47,869 nucleotides of DNA from a virus: positions 1 to 47,869 of IMG/VR virus record IMGVR_UViG_3300045996_002476, one strand, 5' to 3'. Positions 13,320-20,408 of the stretch are shown here, one piece after another. The position numbers and the translations under genes were made by a program. The notes under the pieces were generated by a model. It saw only the letters and a list, made by a program, of their open reading frames with translations, made no database searches and had not been told where the DNA came from. Every line of letters begins with the position of its first letter. The stretch's first letter is position 1.

Positions 13320-14034
13320 GGCTCCTCCGTCCCGTCCTGCCTTGCGGGAGCAGCAGCGCCGCGCGCCGCGCCCCGATGTACGCCACCATCGACCGCTCCG
13401 AGTGGAAGCGGAAGCGCTCCCACGACATCTCGCAGAACCACGACACCGGCACCGCGTGCGCGACCGACAGTCCGACGATCAGCCGGACGTCGTCGTCGGT
13501 GATCAACGTCGCCTTCGTCACGGTGCGCGTCTGGCCCGCGCCGCGGCGCTCCAGCCCGAGCCGCGCCCAGCCGGTGCGGATCCGCTCCGCCACGGACGCC
13601 GCCGACGCGGCGCCGAGGTCCTCCCAGAGCCGCTTGCCGAGCTGCCCGATCGTGACGGACTCGTCCGCCATGTATTCGGCATGCAGCATCTCCAGCAGGG
13701 TGTCGTCGAGCTCGAGGCCGCCCTCACGGAACGGCAGCTTCATCCGTCGCCAGGCCGCGGCGATCGCCTTGGCGCACTCGTGCTCGTGCTCGTAGCCGGC
13801 GAGCTGCCAGACCTCGCCCGCGATCTTGGTGAGCGGGTACGCCTCACTGGCATGCAGGCCGTGCAGTTGGATCAGGTCGTCGTAGCCGACGCGGCAGCCG
13901 TCGGCTGTCTCACGGGGCGGTAGCTCCGTGACGACGCTGTTGCACCACACGCAGCGCAGCTCGAGGTCGCGCCAGCGCGCCAGCGCGGCTTGGCCGCAAT
14001 CGGGGCAGTAGCCGCAGCAGTCTTCTATCGCCAT
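13156..14034 (-). CDS. Zinc-ribbon protein of unknown function, 292 aa
   Basis: Starts MAIEDCCGYCPDCGQ with a second pair RCVWCN near residue 29, a four-Cys ribbon. Two helical blocks follow, each with a 'Tx-I-(A/G)-x-x-W/L' flavour (TKIAGEVWQLAGYE and TIGQLGKRLWEDLGAAS), perhaps a duplicated DNA-binding unit. AAGGAGGAG gives a strong start. The last 55 residues are encoded over the start of ardC in another frame and are low-complexity near the end, so the C-terminus may have grown by stop loss. Confidence 0.75.
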   Translation of the reverse strand: MAIEDCCGYCPDCGQAALARWRDLELRCVWCNSVVTELPPRETADGCRVGYDDLIQLHGLHASEAYPLTKIAGEVWQLAGYEHEHECAKAIAAAWRRMKLPFREGGLELDDTLLEMLHAEYMADESVTIGQLGKRLWEDLGAASAASVAERIRTGWARLGLERRGAGQTRTVTKATLITDDDVRLIVGLSVAHAVPVSWFCEMSWERFRFHSERSMVAYIGARRAALLLPQGRTGRRSHAEIERARHAQSSGALAEFERRVAALVEDPPGVPHLQLQESDPDSDAAAAPAAA

Positions 14035-14046
14035 CGCTCCTCCTTG

Positions 14047-14068
14047 GGAGGGAGAGATGTCTCCCTCC
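14047..14068. repeat. GGAGGGAGA/TCTCCCTCC palindrome
   Basis: Perfect 9-bp inverted repeat with a 4-base loop, just upstream of the 292-residue gene. Member of the dispersed GGGAG/CTCCC palindrome family. Confidence 0.8.
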
Positions 14069-14090
14069 GTGTCCCTTCTGGGGCTTGCAT

Positions 14091-14149
14091 CCACGGAGCG
14101 GCAGCAGCGGCCCCGGCAGGGGTGGAAAGTCTCCGCTGCCGCTCCGTGG
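14091..14149. repeat. 15-bp perfect inverted repeat with 29-base centre
   Basis: CCACGGAGCGGCAGC (14091-14105) pairs exactly with 14135-14149. The centre contains a smaller CCCC/GGGG hairpin, giving a nested structure. It lies between the stop of the 118-residue gene and the start of the next minus-strand gene; terminator or protein-binding site are both possible. Confidence 0.75.
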
Positions 14150-14175
14150 GCGCAGGTCCCCCGGGACCCACCCTT

Positions 14176-14532
14176 CTACGTCACAAGCCCCATCGCCCGC
14201 AGCTTCGCCAACGCCTCGATCGCGAGCGACTCCAGCCGGCCGATGTGGTCGACCGAGTCGGAGAACACGTAGCCGCGGTCGCAAGCAAAGATCGTGATCC
14301 GCACCACCTGGTCGCCGACCGACGGGGCGATCTTGCCCTTCGCGCCGGGCAGGTGCAGGTCCAGCTCGAAGCCGGAGTCCTCACAGATGTTGGCGAGCTC
14401 GTCATAGTCCTGCGAACGGCGGTGGCCGCGTTCCGTCGCGACCCGGCGGAGGCTGGTGCGCCCCGGCGGCGGCCCTCCCTGCGGGATCCCGGGCTTGGTG
14501 TCCGCCATCGCCAGAGGATGGCCTGAGCCCAT
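14176..14532 (-). CDS. Hypothetical protein, 118 aa
   Basis: The ordered part is the C-terminal 75 residues: YDELANICEDSGFELDLHLP then VVRITIFACDRGYVFSD and a final helix LESLAIEALAKLRAMG, an alpha/beta fold I cannot name. The N-terminus is basic and Pro/Gly-rich. The start at 14532 has AGAGGGG upstream at long spacing; the ATG at 14508 is equally possible. First gene of the minus-strand unit, divergent from terL. Confidence 0.65.
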   Translation of the reverse strand: MGSGHPLAMADTKPGIPQGGPPPGRTSLRRVATERGHRRSQDYDELANICEDSGFELDLHLPGAKGKIAPSVGDQVVRITIFACDRGYVFSDSVDHIGRLESLAIEALAKLRAMGLVT

Positions 14533-14611
14533 GACGGAACCGGCCCCTCTAACGGGCTGACCGTCGCGGCAGGCGCCGGACGCTCGGGCGAGGCGGGCGA
14601 ATGTAGGATCA

Positions 14612-14643
14612 CCGGCGGACAGGTCCTCGGCAAGGACCGCCGG
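14612..14643. promoter_or_regulatory. Two-part hairpin ahead of terL
   Basis: CCGGC and GGTCC pair with GGACC and GCCGG across a 7-base loop with a small bulge. It lies in the only gap between the divergent minus operon and the late plus-strand genes, where the late promoter or a packaging site would be expected. Confidence 0.45.
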
Positions 14644-14650
14644 CGCCGTC

Positions 14651-16258
14651 GTGGGCGCACCCTTCCGTCCGCGGCGGCGCCCAAGCTTCCGGGCCCGCAT
14701 CGCAATTCCTCCCGCCCTCGTGAAAGGCCGCCCCTCGAGGCGGCCTTTCACATTGAGGTTCACGCCCAACATCGAGAAGCGGCTCGCCGAGCTCTCCCCC
14801 GGGGAGCGGCTGAAGGCGCAGGAGCTGCTGCAGGGCTACCAGAAGCTGCGGGCGCAGAACCCGGTGCTGTTCTACGTGCCGACGGGGCCGCAGACCGAGC
14901 TGCACGAGTCCGAGGCGAAGATCCGGGCGTTCATGGGCGGCAACCGCGCCGGCAAGACCACCGGCGGGCTCGTCGACGACCTCATCCAGGCGGCCCCCAG
15001 GGAGCTGCTGCCGGACCACCTGGTGCCGTACAAGCGCTGGGAGTGCCCGTTCTACTGCCGCATCATCGTGCCGGACTTCAAGCTGGCGCTACACCAGGTC
15101 GTCATCCAGAAGCTGCGTGACTGGACGCCGAAGGAAATGCTGCGAAACGGCCTGTTCGACGCCTCCTACGACAAGGGTCACGAGTGCCTGCGTTTCGAGT
15201 GCGGATGCCGCTTTGACTTCATGTCGTTCGAGCAGGACGTCGACAAGTTCGGCGGCGCGGCGCTCCACCGATGCCATTACGACGAGGAGCCGCCAGAGGA
15301 CATCCGGGAGGAGTGTCAGATGCGACTCATCGACTTCGACGGCGATGAGCTGTTCACGATGACGCCGCTGCAAGGCATGTCGTGGATGTTCGACGCGATC
15401 TTCGAGGCCGCCAAGTCGGACCCGGACATCGACGTCGTGCTGTCCGACATGGACGACAATCCCCACCTTGCCGAGGGCGGCAAGAAGCGCGCGCTCAAGG
15501 GCTTGTCCGAAGAGAAAGTCCAGGCCCGCAAGAAGGGCGTGATGGTGCACTTCGAGGGCATGGTGTACCCGCGCTTCGAGGAGGCGAAGGTCCTGCCCCC
15601 CGACCGCCGGCTTGTGGGGAGCCTGGAGGTAGTCGTGGGGATCGACCCGGGCGTCCGAGAAGCGGGCGTCGTCTTCGTTGGCTTCGATCGCGATAACGCA
15701 GCGATCGTGTTCGACGAGCTCGAGATTCATGACGCGGAGACCTCCGTCATCTGCGACCGGATCCGCAAGAAGCTGAAGGAGTGGGACCTCGACGAACGCA
15801 AGGTGCAGTTCGTGATCGACCCGGCCGCCAGGCAGCGGACGCTGACGACCGCGGTGTCAGTCGAGACGTCGTACCACATGAACGGCATCTATCCCGCGCA
15901 CGGCCAGAACGACCGTGAGGGCGGTATCGAGATCATCGAGGACCGCATCGCCCAGAACTTCCTGCAGGTGTCGACGATGTGCAACGGGCTGCTGTGGGAA
16001 GCCGCCCGCTACAGGCGGAAGTTCCACGAGGAGTCCGGCAAATGGGACGTCGTCAAGCGGCACGACCACAAGCTGGACGCGCTCCGGTACGCGATCTGCC
16101 ACCGCCCCTGGGAGGTGACGGGCCAGCTGTCCGCCGGAGAAGAATCGGCGCAGCGCCGCCAGGAACGCCGCGACTCGTGGAAGACGAACCCGGACCATGC
16201 GTTCCCGCCCCAGGCCACCAACCGCCGGCGGCCCAGGGCGAGCGCGCACGCGATCTAG
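14651..16258 (+). CDS. terL: Terminase large subunit
   Basis: ATP-driven DNA packaging motor and nuclease. Walker A is GGNRAGKTT at about residues 95-103, Walker B with catalytic acids is YDEEPP near 211, and the RNase H-like nuclease begins at VVGIDPG near 329 with later acidic residues (FVIDPAA near 393 and HDHKLDALRY near 472). Length (535) is typical. The start is uncertain: GTG at 14651 is given, but the first 34 residues are basic and unlike the family, GTG 14720 lies in a hairpin, and TTG 14753 just after that hairpin would give LRFTPNIEKRLAEL. First gene of the plus-strand late region. Confidence 0.93.
   Translation: MGAPFRPRRRPSFRARIAIPPALVKGRPSRRPFTLRFTPNIEKRLAELSPGERLKAQELLQGYQKLRAQNPVLFYVPTGPQTELHESEAKIRAFMGGNRAGKTTGGLVDDLIQAAPRELLPDHLVPYKRWECPFYCRIIVPDFKLALHQVVIQKLRDWTPKEMLRNGLFDASYDKGHECLRFECGCRFDFMSFEQDVDKFGGAALHRCHYDEEPPEDIREECQMRLIDFDGDELFTMTPLQGMSWMFDAIFEAAKSDPDIDVVLSDMDDNPHLAEGGKKRALKGLSEEKVQARKKGVMVHFEGMVYPRFEEAKVLPPDRRLVGSLEVVVGIDPGVREAGVVFVGFDRDNAAIVFDELEIHDAETSVICDRIRKKLKEWDLDERKVQFVIDPAARQRTLTTAVSVETSYHMNGIYPAHGQNDREGGIEIIEDRIAQNFLQVSTMCNGLLWEAARYRRKFHEESGKWDVVKRHDHKLDALRYAICHRPWEVTGQLSAGEESAQRRQERRDSWKTNPDHAFPPQATNRRRPRASAHAI
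14720..14751. other. Very strong hairpin at the 5' end of terL
   Basis: A perfect 13-bp inverted repeat (GTGAAAGGCCGCC with GGCGGCCTTTCAC) with a 6-base loop. Inside the longest terL frame but possibly upstream of the true start. It looks like a terminator or an mRNA stabiliser/processing site. Confidence 0.75.
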
Positions 16259-16617
16259 ACGGGGGCGCCGTCCGGCCGCTGCATGTCGGCGGCCTGGCGC
16301 TGCGCCGCGTCGACCTGATTGTCGGTCGCACGCGCCAGCGCGGCGTTCGCCCAGAACATCGCTTCCTCGAGCTTGGTGAGAGCGAGGGACTTCTCCCTCC
16401 CGTCCGGCAGCACCTCCACCAGCTGGCGGGCGGCGTCGCCGGTGATCTGCCTCACGGTGCCGTGGGCGGCCTGCTTCTCCTCGGTGCTCGCCCGGTGGAA
16501 GGCGAAGCGGTGATCGACCTCGAGGCGTTCGCGATCGCGGGCTGTCATCAACTTCCCGCGATTTCCGGCGTTGCGCTCCTGCGCGGGCGACGGCCGGGAC
16601 GTGGTCTGGGGCGGCAA
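16255..16617 (-). CDS. Acb2/Tad1-hairpin-domain protein, candidate anti-CBASS sponge
   Basis: 120 residues. The core HRFAFHRASTEEKQAAHGTV leads to VLPDGREKSLALTKLEEAMF and WANAALARA, the hallmark helical hairpin of Acb2/Tad1-type proteins. Characterised Acb2 proteins assemble as hexamers and sequester cyclic oligonucleotides made by CBASS; Tad1 relatives bind the Thoeris messenger. The ligand of this one is not known. The N-terminal 23 residues are a polar extension. A TTG start at 16617 is chosen because GAAGGGAG lies 6 bases upstream; the ATG at 16548 would give the bare domain but has a crowded ribosome site. It is transcribed against the surrounding structural genes and overlaps the terL stop by four bases, as expected for a moron gene. 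Confidence 0.8.
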   Translation of the reverse strand: MPPQTTSRPSPAQERNAGNRGKLMTARDRERLEVDHRFAFHRASTEEKQAAHGTVRQITGDAARQLVEVLPDGREKSLALTKLEEAMFWANAALARATDNQVDAAQRQAADMQRPDGAPV

Positions 16618-16703
16618 GGCGAGCTCCCTTCGTAGCTGTATCCGTCCGCTGGGCAGCGTACAAGACCATCCAGAGAGCTCGCCGCGATCGACCAGGAGAC
16701 GAC

Positions 16704-17033
16704 ATGGCCCACACCGTCAGTCAGCGCGGCCGAGACAGCAGAGGCACCATCCACGAGTGCCGCGCCACCATCACCTTCTCCGGCACCTACGCCGACGAGG
16801 GCGAGACGCTCGTGCCGGGCGACTACGGCTTCGCTGAGATCCACGACGTGATCGTGCACGGCCTGGCGATGGCTTCCGACGAGGAGACGGCGATCCCCGT
16901 CTCGTGGGACCGCACGTCCGGCAAGCTGATCGCGTTCGAGGGCTCCGCCGCGGGCACCGCCCTGACGGAGAAGACGGCGGCCGAGGCGTACCCGACCGGC
17001 TGCTACGTCGACGTCACGGTCCTCGGCCGGTAG
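16704..17033 (+). CDS. Small structural protein candidate, 109 aa
   Basis: CAGGAG precedes the ATG. The protein is strand-rich: a TITFSGTYADEGETLVPGDYG segment, then HDVIVHGLAMASDEETAIPV and a C-terminal YVDVTVLG. It resembles small head-decoration or neck proteins in size and position, between terL and the portal, but I cannot name a family. Confidence 0.75.
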   Translation: MAHTVSQRGRDSRGTIHECRATITFSGTYADEGETLVPGDYGFAEIHDVIVHGLAMASDEETAIPVSWDRTSGKLIAFEGSAAGTALTEKTAAEAYPTGCYVDVTVLGR

Positions 17034-17035
17034 CG

Positions 17036-17410
17036 ATGCAGCTCGTCGAGGACGGCCAGTTCTACCCCGGCTGCTGCGTACTCGGCGGCGGCCACAAGGA
17101 CCTGGTCGACTTCCAGCGCGCGATGCCGCTCCACAACGAGGGCGCGCGCATGTACGTCGCGCAGCAGTTCATCGCCGACGCCGCCCGGCTGATGGGCTGG
17201 AAATCCCCCGAGCAGGTCAAGGTCATGCGCGAGGACCTCGAAGATCTGCGCGCCCGCGTCCGCGAGCTGCAGATGACCGAGATCGAGCTCGCCGAGCTGC
17301 GCCGCTCCGTCCGCGCAACCCTCGACGCCGGCGCGACCGTCGACCAGCGCACAGGCGAACTCAAGCCGCGCCTCGCACGCGGACAAAAGCGAAGCGAGGT
17401 AAAGGTCTGA
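17036..17410 (+). CDS. Coiled-coil hypothetical protein, 124 aa
   Basis: ATG directly after the previous stop. An N-terminal segment (LVEDGQFYPGCCVLGGGHKD) is followed by a long charged helix with heptad-like Leu spacing (about residues 60-100) and a basic tail. The AAAGGTCTGATGG junction couples it to the next gene. Likely virion-associated by context. Confidence 0.75.
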   Translation: MQLVEDGQFYPGCCVLGGGHKDLVDFQRAMPLHNEGARMYVAQQFIADAARLMGWKSPEQVKVMREDLEDLRARVRELQMTEIELAELRRSVRATLDAGATVDQRTGELKPRLARGQKRSEVKV

Positions 17411-17736
17411 TGGCAACCTACGGCGCCAAGGACGTACAGGTCCTCAACATCAACGCCGACGCCGACGGCGACAACGCGGTCCTCACGCCGCCGACCGACC
17501 GGCCGAACGCGATTCTCGTCGTCACCGGCTACATGCTCTCGATCAGCGCCGCCGGGACGATCATCTTGAGGTCGACCGACAACACGGTCCAGTACCTCGA
17601 GGTGAAGGACCCCGGCGCCAGCTACGCGGGCAGCTTCGACGCCCCCGCGATCAAGACCCCGCCCGGCAAGGGGCTCGAGGTCGTCAACCCGGCCGGGGTC
17701 GACGCGAACGGCCACATCGCCTACTTCTGGGAGTAG
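17410..17736 (+). CDS. Small structural protein candidate, 108 aa
   Basis: Beta-rich throughout (VLNINADADGDNAVLTPP, AILVVTGYMLSISAAG, TIILRSTDNTVQYLEV, then GKGLEVVNPAGVDANGHIAY). This alternating pattern with Gly turns is typical of decoration proteins or small fibre modules. The ATG overlaps the upstream TGA. Confidence 0.75.
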   Translation: MATYGAKDVQVLNINADADGDNAVLTPPTDRPNAILVVTGYMLSISAAGTIILRSTDNTVQYLEVKDPGASYAGSFDAPAIKTPPGKGLEVVNPAGVDANGHIAYFWE

Positions 17737-17739
17737 CGG

Positions 17740-18045
17740 GTGTTCGCCCGGATCAAGCGCGCGAAGCAGCGGCGGTTCCGCACCGTCGAGTTCGTGCCCG
17801 TCCGGCGCGCGTTCACGCCGCAGGTGGAAGTGACGTTCAACAAGGACGTCGCCGGCTGGGTCAACCAGGCCGAGGGGAAGCGCTACAGCTTCTCGGCCGG
17901 CCGGACCTACATGGTCGACGAGGACACCGCCGTCAACTTCATCGTGAAGGGCTATGCACGCGGCGAGCTCCCCCGCCCCGTCTCTGACGACGAGGCAGCC
18001 GAAATCCGATCGGTCATGACCACAGTGGGGGTGCCAGGTGGCTAA
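17740..18045 (+). CDS. Hypothetical protein, 101 aa
   Basis: GTG start three bases after the previous stop. Very basic first 25 residues, then VEVTFNKDVAGWVNQAEGKR and a small domain ending in a helix (DEDTAVNFIVKGYA). Similar short proteins sit in head-gene clusters of many phages; role unknown. Confidence 0.7.
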   Translation: MFARIKRAKQRRFRTVEFVPVRRAFTPQVEVTFNKDVAGWVNQAEGKRYSFSAGRTYMVDEDTAVNFIVKGYARGELPRPVSDDEAAEIRSVMTTVGVPGG

Positions 18046-18454
18046 CGGCTTCTACCAGCACGGGATCAAGAACTTCGCGCTCGGCAACATCGCCTGGAAG
18101 GCGTCCGGCGGCTCGAACATCCGCTGCGCGCTCGTCGACACCGCCGACTACTCCGTCGACCTGGCGGCCCACGACTTCCTCGACGACATCGCCTCCGGCG
18201 CCAGGGAGGAGACGTCGGGGAACATGACGCTGATCGACGCCGCCGTCGACGGCGTCCTCGACGCCAACGACGTCGCGCTCGTCGGCACTGCCGGCGACCA
18301 ATGCGAGGGCATCGCGCTGTGGCGGTTTGTCACCAACGACGCCGACAGCCTCCCGATCCTGTGGTGGGACTCCGTCACCGGCATGCCCGTCACGCTGGGC
18401 GGCGACGTGACGATCGCCTGGGACAACGGCGCGAACAAAATCGGCAAGATCTAG
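18038..18454 (+). CDS. Small structural protein candidate, 138 aa
   Basis: GTG start inside the end of the previous gene, with GGGGGTG upstream. The pattern GIKNFALGNIAWKASGGSNI then IRCALVDTADYSVDLAAHDF, and a strand-rich C-terminus (ILWWDSVTGMPVTLGGDVTI), is close to small phage head proteins that begin 'Y-x-x-G-x-x-x-F-x-x-G-x-I-x-W'. Probably a decoration or minor head protein. Confidence 0.75.
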   Translation: MANGFYQHGIKNFALGNIAWKASGGSNIRCALVDTADYSVDLAAHDFLDDIASGAREETSGNMTLIDAAVDGVLDANDVALVGTAGDQCEGIALWRFVTNDADSLPILWWDSVTGMPVTLGGDVTIAWDNGANKIGKI

Positions 18455-18466
18455 GCCCGGCCCCGG

Positions 18467-19714
18467 ATGGCCGTCGCATTCTGGGGCGGAGGCGCGCTAC
18501 TCGGCTCCACAGGGGCCGACATCTCGCCCGGCGTCTCCGCGAACGCGGTCGGGCAAGTCACGTTCCTGCAGGCGTGCGCCCGCTCAAACGCCGTAACGCT
18601 GGCGACGCCCGCCGGGTGGAACCTGATCGCGGGCCCGATCGACACGGGCACGACGTGGCGCACCTACTGGTTCTGGCGGGCCTACCAGCCCGGCGACCCG
18701 GCGACGGTCCTGTGCGACTGGTCCGGCACCACCGGCCACAAGTACGGCCGCACCTGGACGTTCACCGGCTGTGACACCTCGAACCCGATCGCAGCGTCGG
18801 CCAGGACGGCGGGCACGGCCGACCCGGGCGTCGCAACGGGCGTCACGACCACCGCGGCGAGCCAGTACGTCGCGAGCATGGGCATGTCAGCAGACAACGT
18901 GGCGACAGCCGTGACCACCACGGCGACCGACCCGGCGTCGCTGCCGCAGGACTTCTACACAACCATCGCGACCGGGGCTGACTGCGGCGGGTGGCTCGCG
19001 CATGGCACGCGTGCGACCGCCGGCGCGACCGGCAACGTCAGCCACGACTTCAACGGGGCGCCGCTGGCATGGAGCATCCTGATCGCGGCGCTCAAGGAGG
19101 CGGCGGCCGTCACGACCGTGTCGCCGGCGTCCATCACGCACACGCGGGGCACGTCGACGCCGACCGTCAGCCCGCAGGTTCGGCCAGCCGGGCAGACGCA
19201 CACCCGCGCCGTCGGCACACCGACCGTGTCGACGACCGTCGCGCCCGCCGGGGTCGCGCACACCAGGGCAGTCGGCTCCCCGGCCGTGCAGGTCGGCAGC
19301 ACCGTGTCGCCCGCCTCCGTCGTCCACACCCGCGGCAGCTCGACACCGACCGTCAACGCCAGCGTCGCGGGCGCCTCCGTCGTACATGCGAGAGGGACCG
19401 GCACTCCCTCAATCCACCCCAAGCTCGCCCCGGCGTCCGTGTCGCACACCCGCGGGCAGGGCGCCGTAACCGTGACCGCCGGGGCGAACGTGGCGCCCGC
19501 CTCCGTCGTCCACACCAGGGCGATCGGCAGTCCGGCTGTCAACGTGACGATCAGCCCGACGTCCGGGTTGCACAGTCGCGCGATCGGCACACCGACCGTG
19601 TCGCCGAAGGTCTACCCGGCCGGGATCGTCCACGGCCGCGAGGTCGGCACACCCAGCCTGCCCGGCTTCGAGCCGGAGCCCGGCAGCCCGAAACTGATCA
19701 TCCATGTCGGCTAG
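18467..19714 (+). CDS. Repeat-containing adhesin-like structural protein, 415 aa
   Basis: Residues 1-210 look like a jelly-roll/lectin-like module: TPAGWNLIAGPIDTGTTWRT, YWFWRAYQPGDPATV, then a long strand-rich part ending in AWSILIAALKE. Residues 218-401 are nine tandem units of about 20 residues with consensus V-x-PAS-V-x-HTR-x-x-G-TPTV. The chain ends with a short IIHVG strand. The modular head plus a rod-like repeat suggests a virion surface fibre or decoration that binds carbohydrate. It sits among small head proteins rather than with the tail genes. Copy number of the repeats may vary among relatives. Confidence 0.8.
   Translation: MAVAFWGGGALLGSTGADISPGVSANAVGQVTFLQACARSNAVTLATPAGWNLIAGPIDTGTTWRTYWFWRAYQPGDPATVLCDWSGTTGHKYGRTWTFTGCDTSNPIAASARTAGTADPGVATGVTTTAASQYVASMGMSADNVATAVTTTATDPASLPQDFYTTIATGADCGGWLAHGTRATAGATGNVSHDFNGAPLAWSILIAALKEAAAVTTVSPASITHTRGTSTPTVSPQVRPAGQTHTRAVGTPTVSTTVAPAGVAHTRAVGSPAVQVGSTVSPASVVHTRGSSTPTVNASVAGASVVHARGTGTPSIHPKLAPASVSHTRGQGAVTVTAGANVAPASVVHTRAIGSPAVNVTISPTSGLHSRAIGTPTVSPKVYPAGIVHGREVGTPSLPGFEPEPGSPKLIIHVG
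19118..19669 (+). repeat. Nine imperfect tandem repeats within the adhesin-like gene
   Basis: Units of 60-66 bases encode PAS-x-x-HTR-x-x-G-x-PTV. HTR or its variants (HAR, HSR, HGR) occur in all nine, while the linkers vary in length (two units are two residues longer). Divergence between units shows the array is old rather than a recent slip. Confidence 0.85.
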
Positions 19715-19743
19715 CCGTCCGCGCACCAGCGCAAGATTCGGGC

Positions 19744-20058
19744 ATGTCAACGCCGCTGCTCGTCGCCCTCGGACTGGTGATTCTGCTGCTGTTCGGCGGC
19801 CTTGCGGTCGCCGCGCTGCTGATCTTCCGCGACGTCGTCGGCCGCCAGGCGCAGGCCCACAGCGCCCAGATCGAGAGCGTCCTCGACGCCAACCGCGAGC
19901 TCGCGCACAAGGTGTCCGCCCCCGAACAGGCGTCGATCGACCACCTCTTCGAGAAGGAACGCCAGCGCCGCGAACAGCAGAGTGCCGAGAAGAAACGCAT
20001 CGAGGTCGCCAAGGCGATCGACCGGGAGCTGCAGGCCCGCGGGGTCGAGCTGCAGTGA
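19744..20058 (+). CDS. Single-span membrane protein with coiled coil, 104 aa
   Basis: The N-terminus (PLLVALGLVILLLFGGLAVA and ALLIF) is one membrane helix. The rest (about residues 33-104) is a charged, Gln/Glu/Arg-rich coiled coil. That is the build of spanin-like or holin-accessory proteins and also of small injected membrane proteins. It lies between a head fibre gene and the HNH gene, away from the endolysin. No good ribosome site precedes the ATG. Confidence 0.7.
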   Translation: MSTPLLVALGLVILLLFGGLAVAALLIFRDVVGRQAQAHSAQIESVLDANRELAHKVSAPEQASIDHLFEKERQRREQQSAEKKRIEVAKAIDRELQARGVELQ

Positions 20059-20408
20059 CCGTCGTCGCATCGGGGCTGGTGCAGCGCACCCGCGCCGACC
20101 GGCGCGTGATCACGCGGGGCTACAGCCGTAACCGGCAGGACTACGACGCCCGCCGTCGCGCCGCCGAGAAGACCCGGATGGACAAGGCGTTCTGGGCGAT
20201 CGTCAAGCGCGACCCGTGCGCCTACTGCGGCGCCCCCGCCGAGCTCACGGCGACCGGCGTCAACGACGTCGACCACATCGAGAACCTCGACAGCGGCGGC
20301 CAGGACGGCTGGGAGAACTACACCGGCGCCTGCCCCCCGTGCAACCGCGGCGTCAAGAAGGACCGTGACGTGCTGACCACCCTGCTCGCGCTCACGGAGG
20401 ACCGATGA
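20055..20408 (+). CDS. HNH endonuclease
   Basis: 117 residues from the GTG overlapping the previous TGA. A basic N-terminal helix is followed by CAYCG, DVDHIENLDSGG, ENYTGACPPCNRGV: two CxxC zinc knuckles bracketing the DH...N catalytic signature. In many tailed phages an HNH protein near TerL and portal assists specific terminase cutting; homing is the alternative, but the intact flanking gene order favours packaging. Its stop overlaps the portal ATG (ATGA). Confidence 0.9.
   Translation: MTVVASGLVQRTRADRRVITRGYSRNRQDYDARRRAAEKTRMDKAFWAIVKRDPCAYCGAPAELTATGVNDVDHIENLDSGGQDGWENYTGACPPCNRGVKKDRDVLTTLLALTEDR

Noticed and set aside
14640-14715. tRNA-like folding potential ahead of and within terL
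   Set aside because: Stems can be drawn, but no T-loop consensus or CCA-like end is present and no anticodon arm fits.
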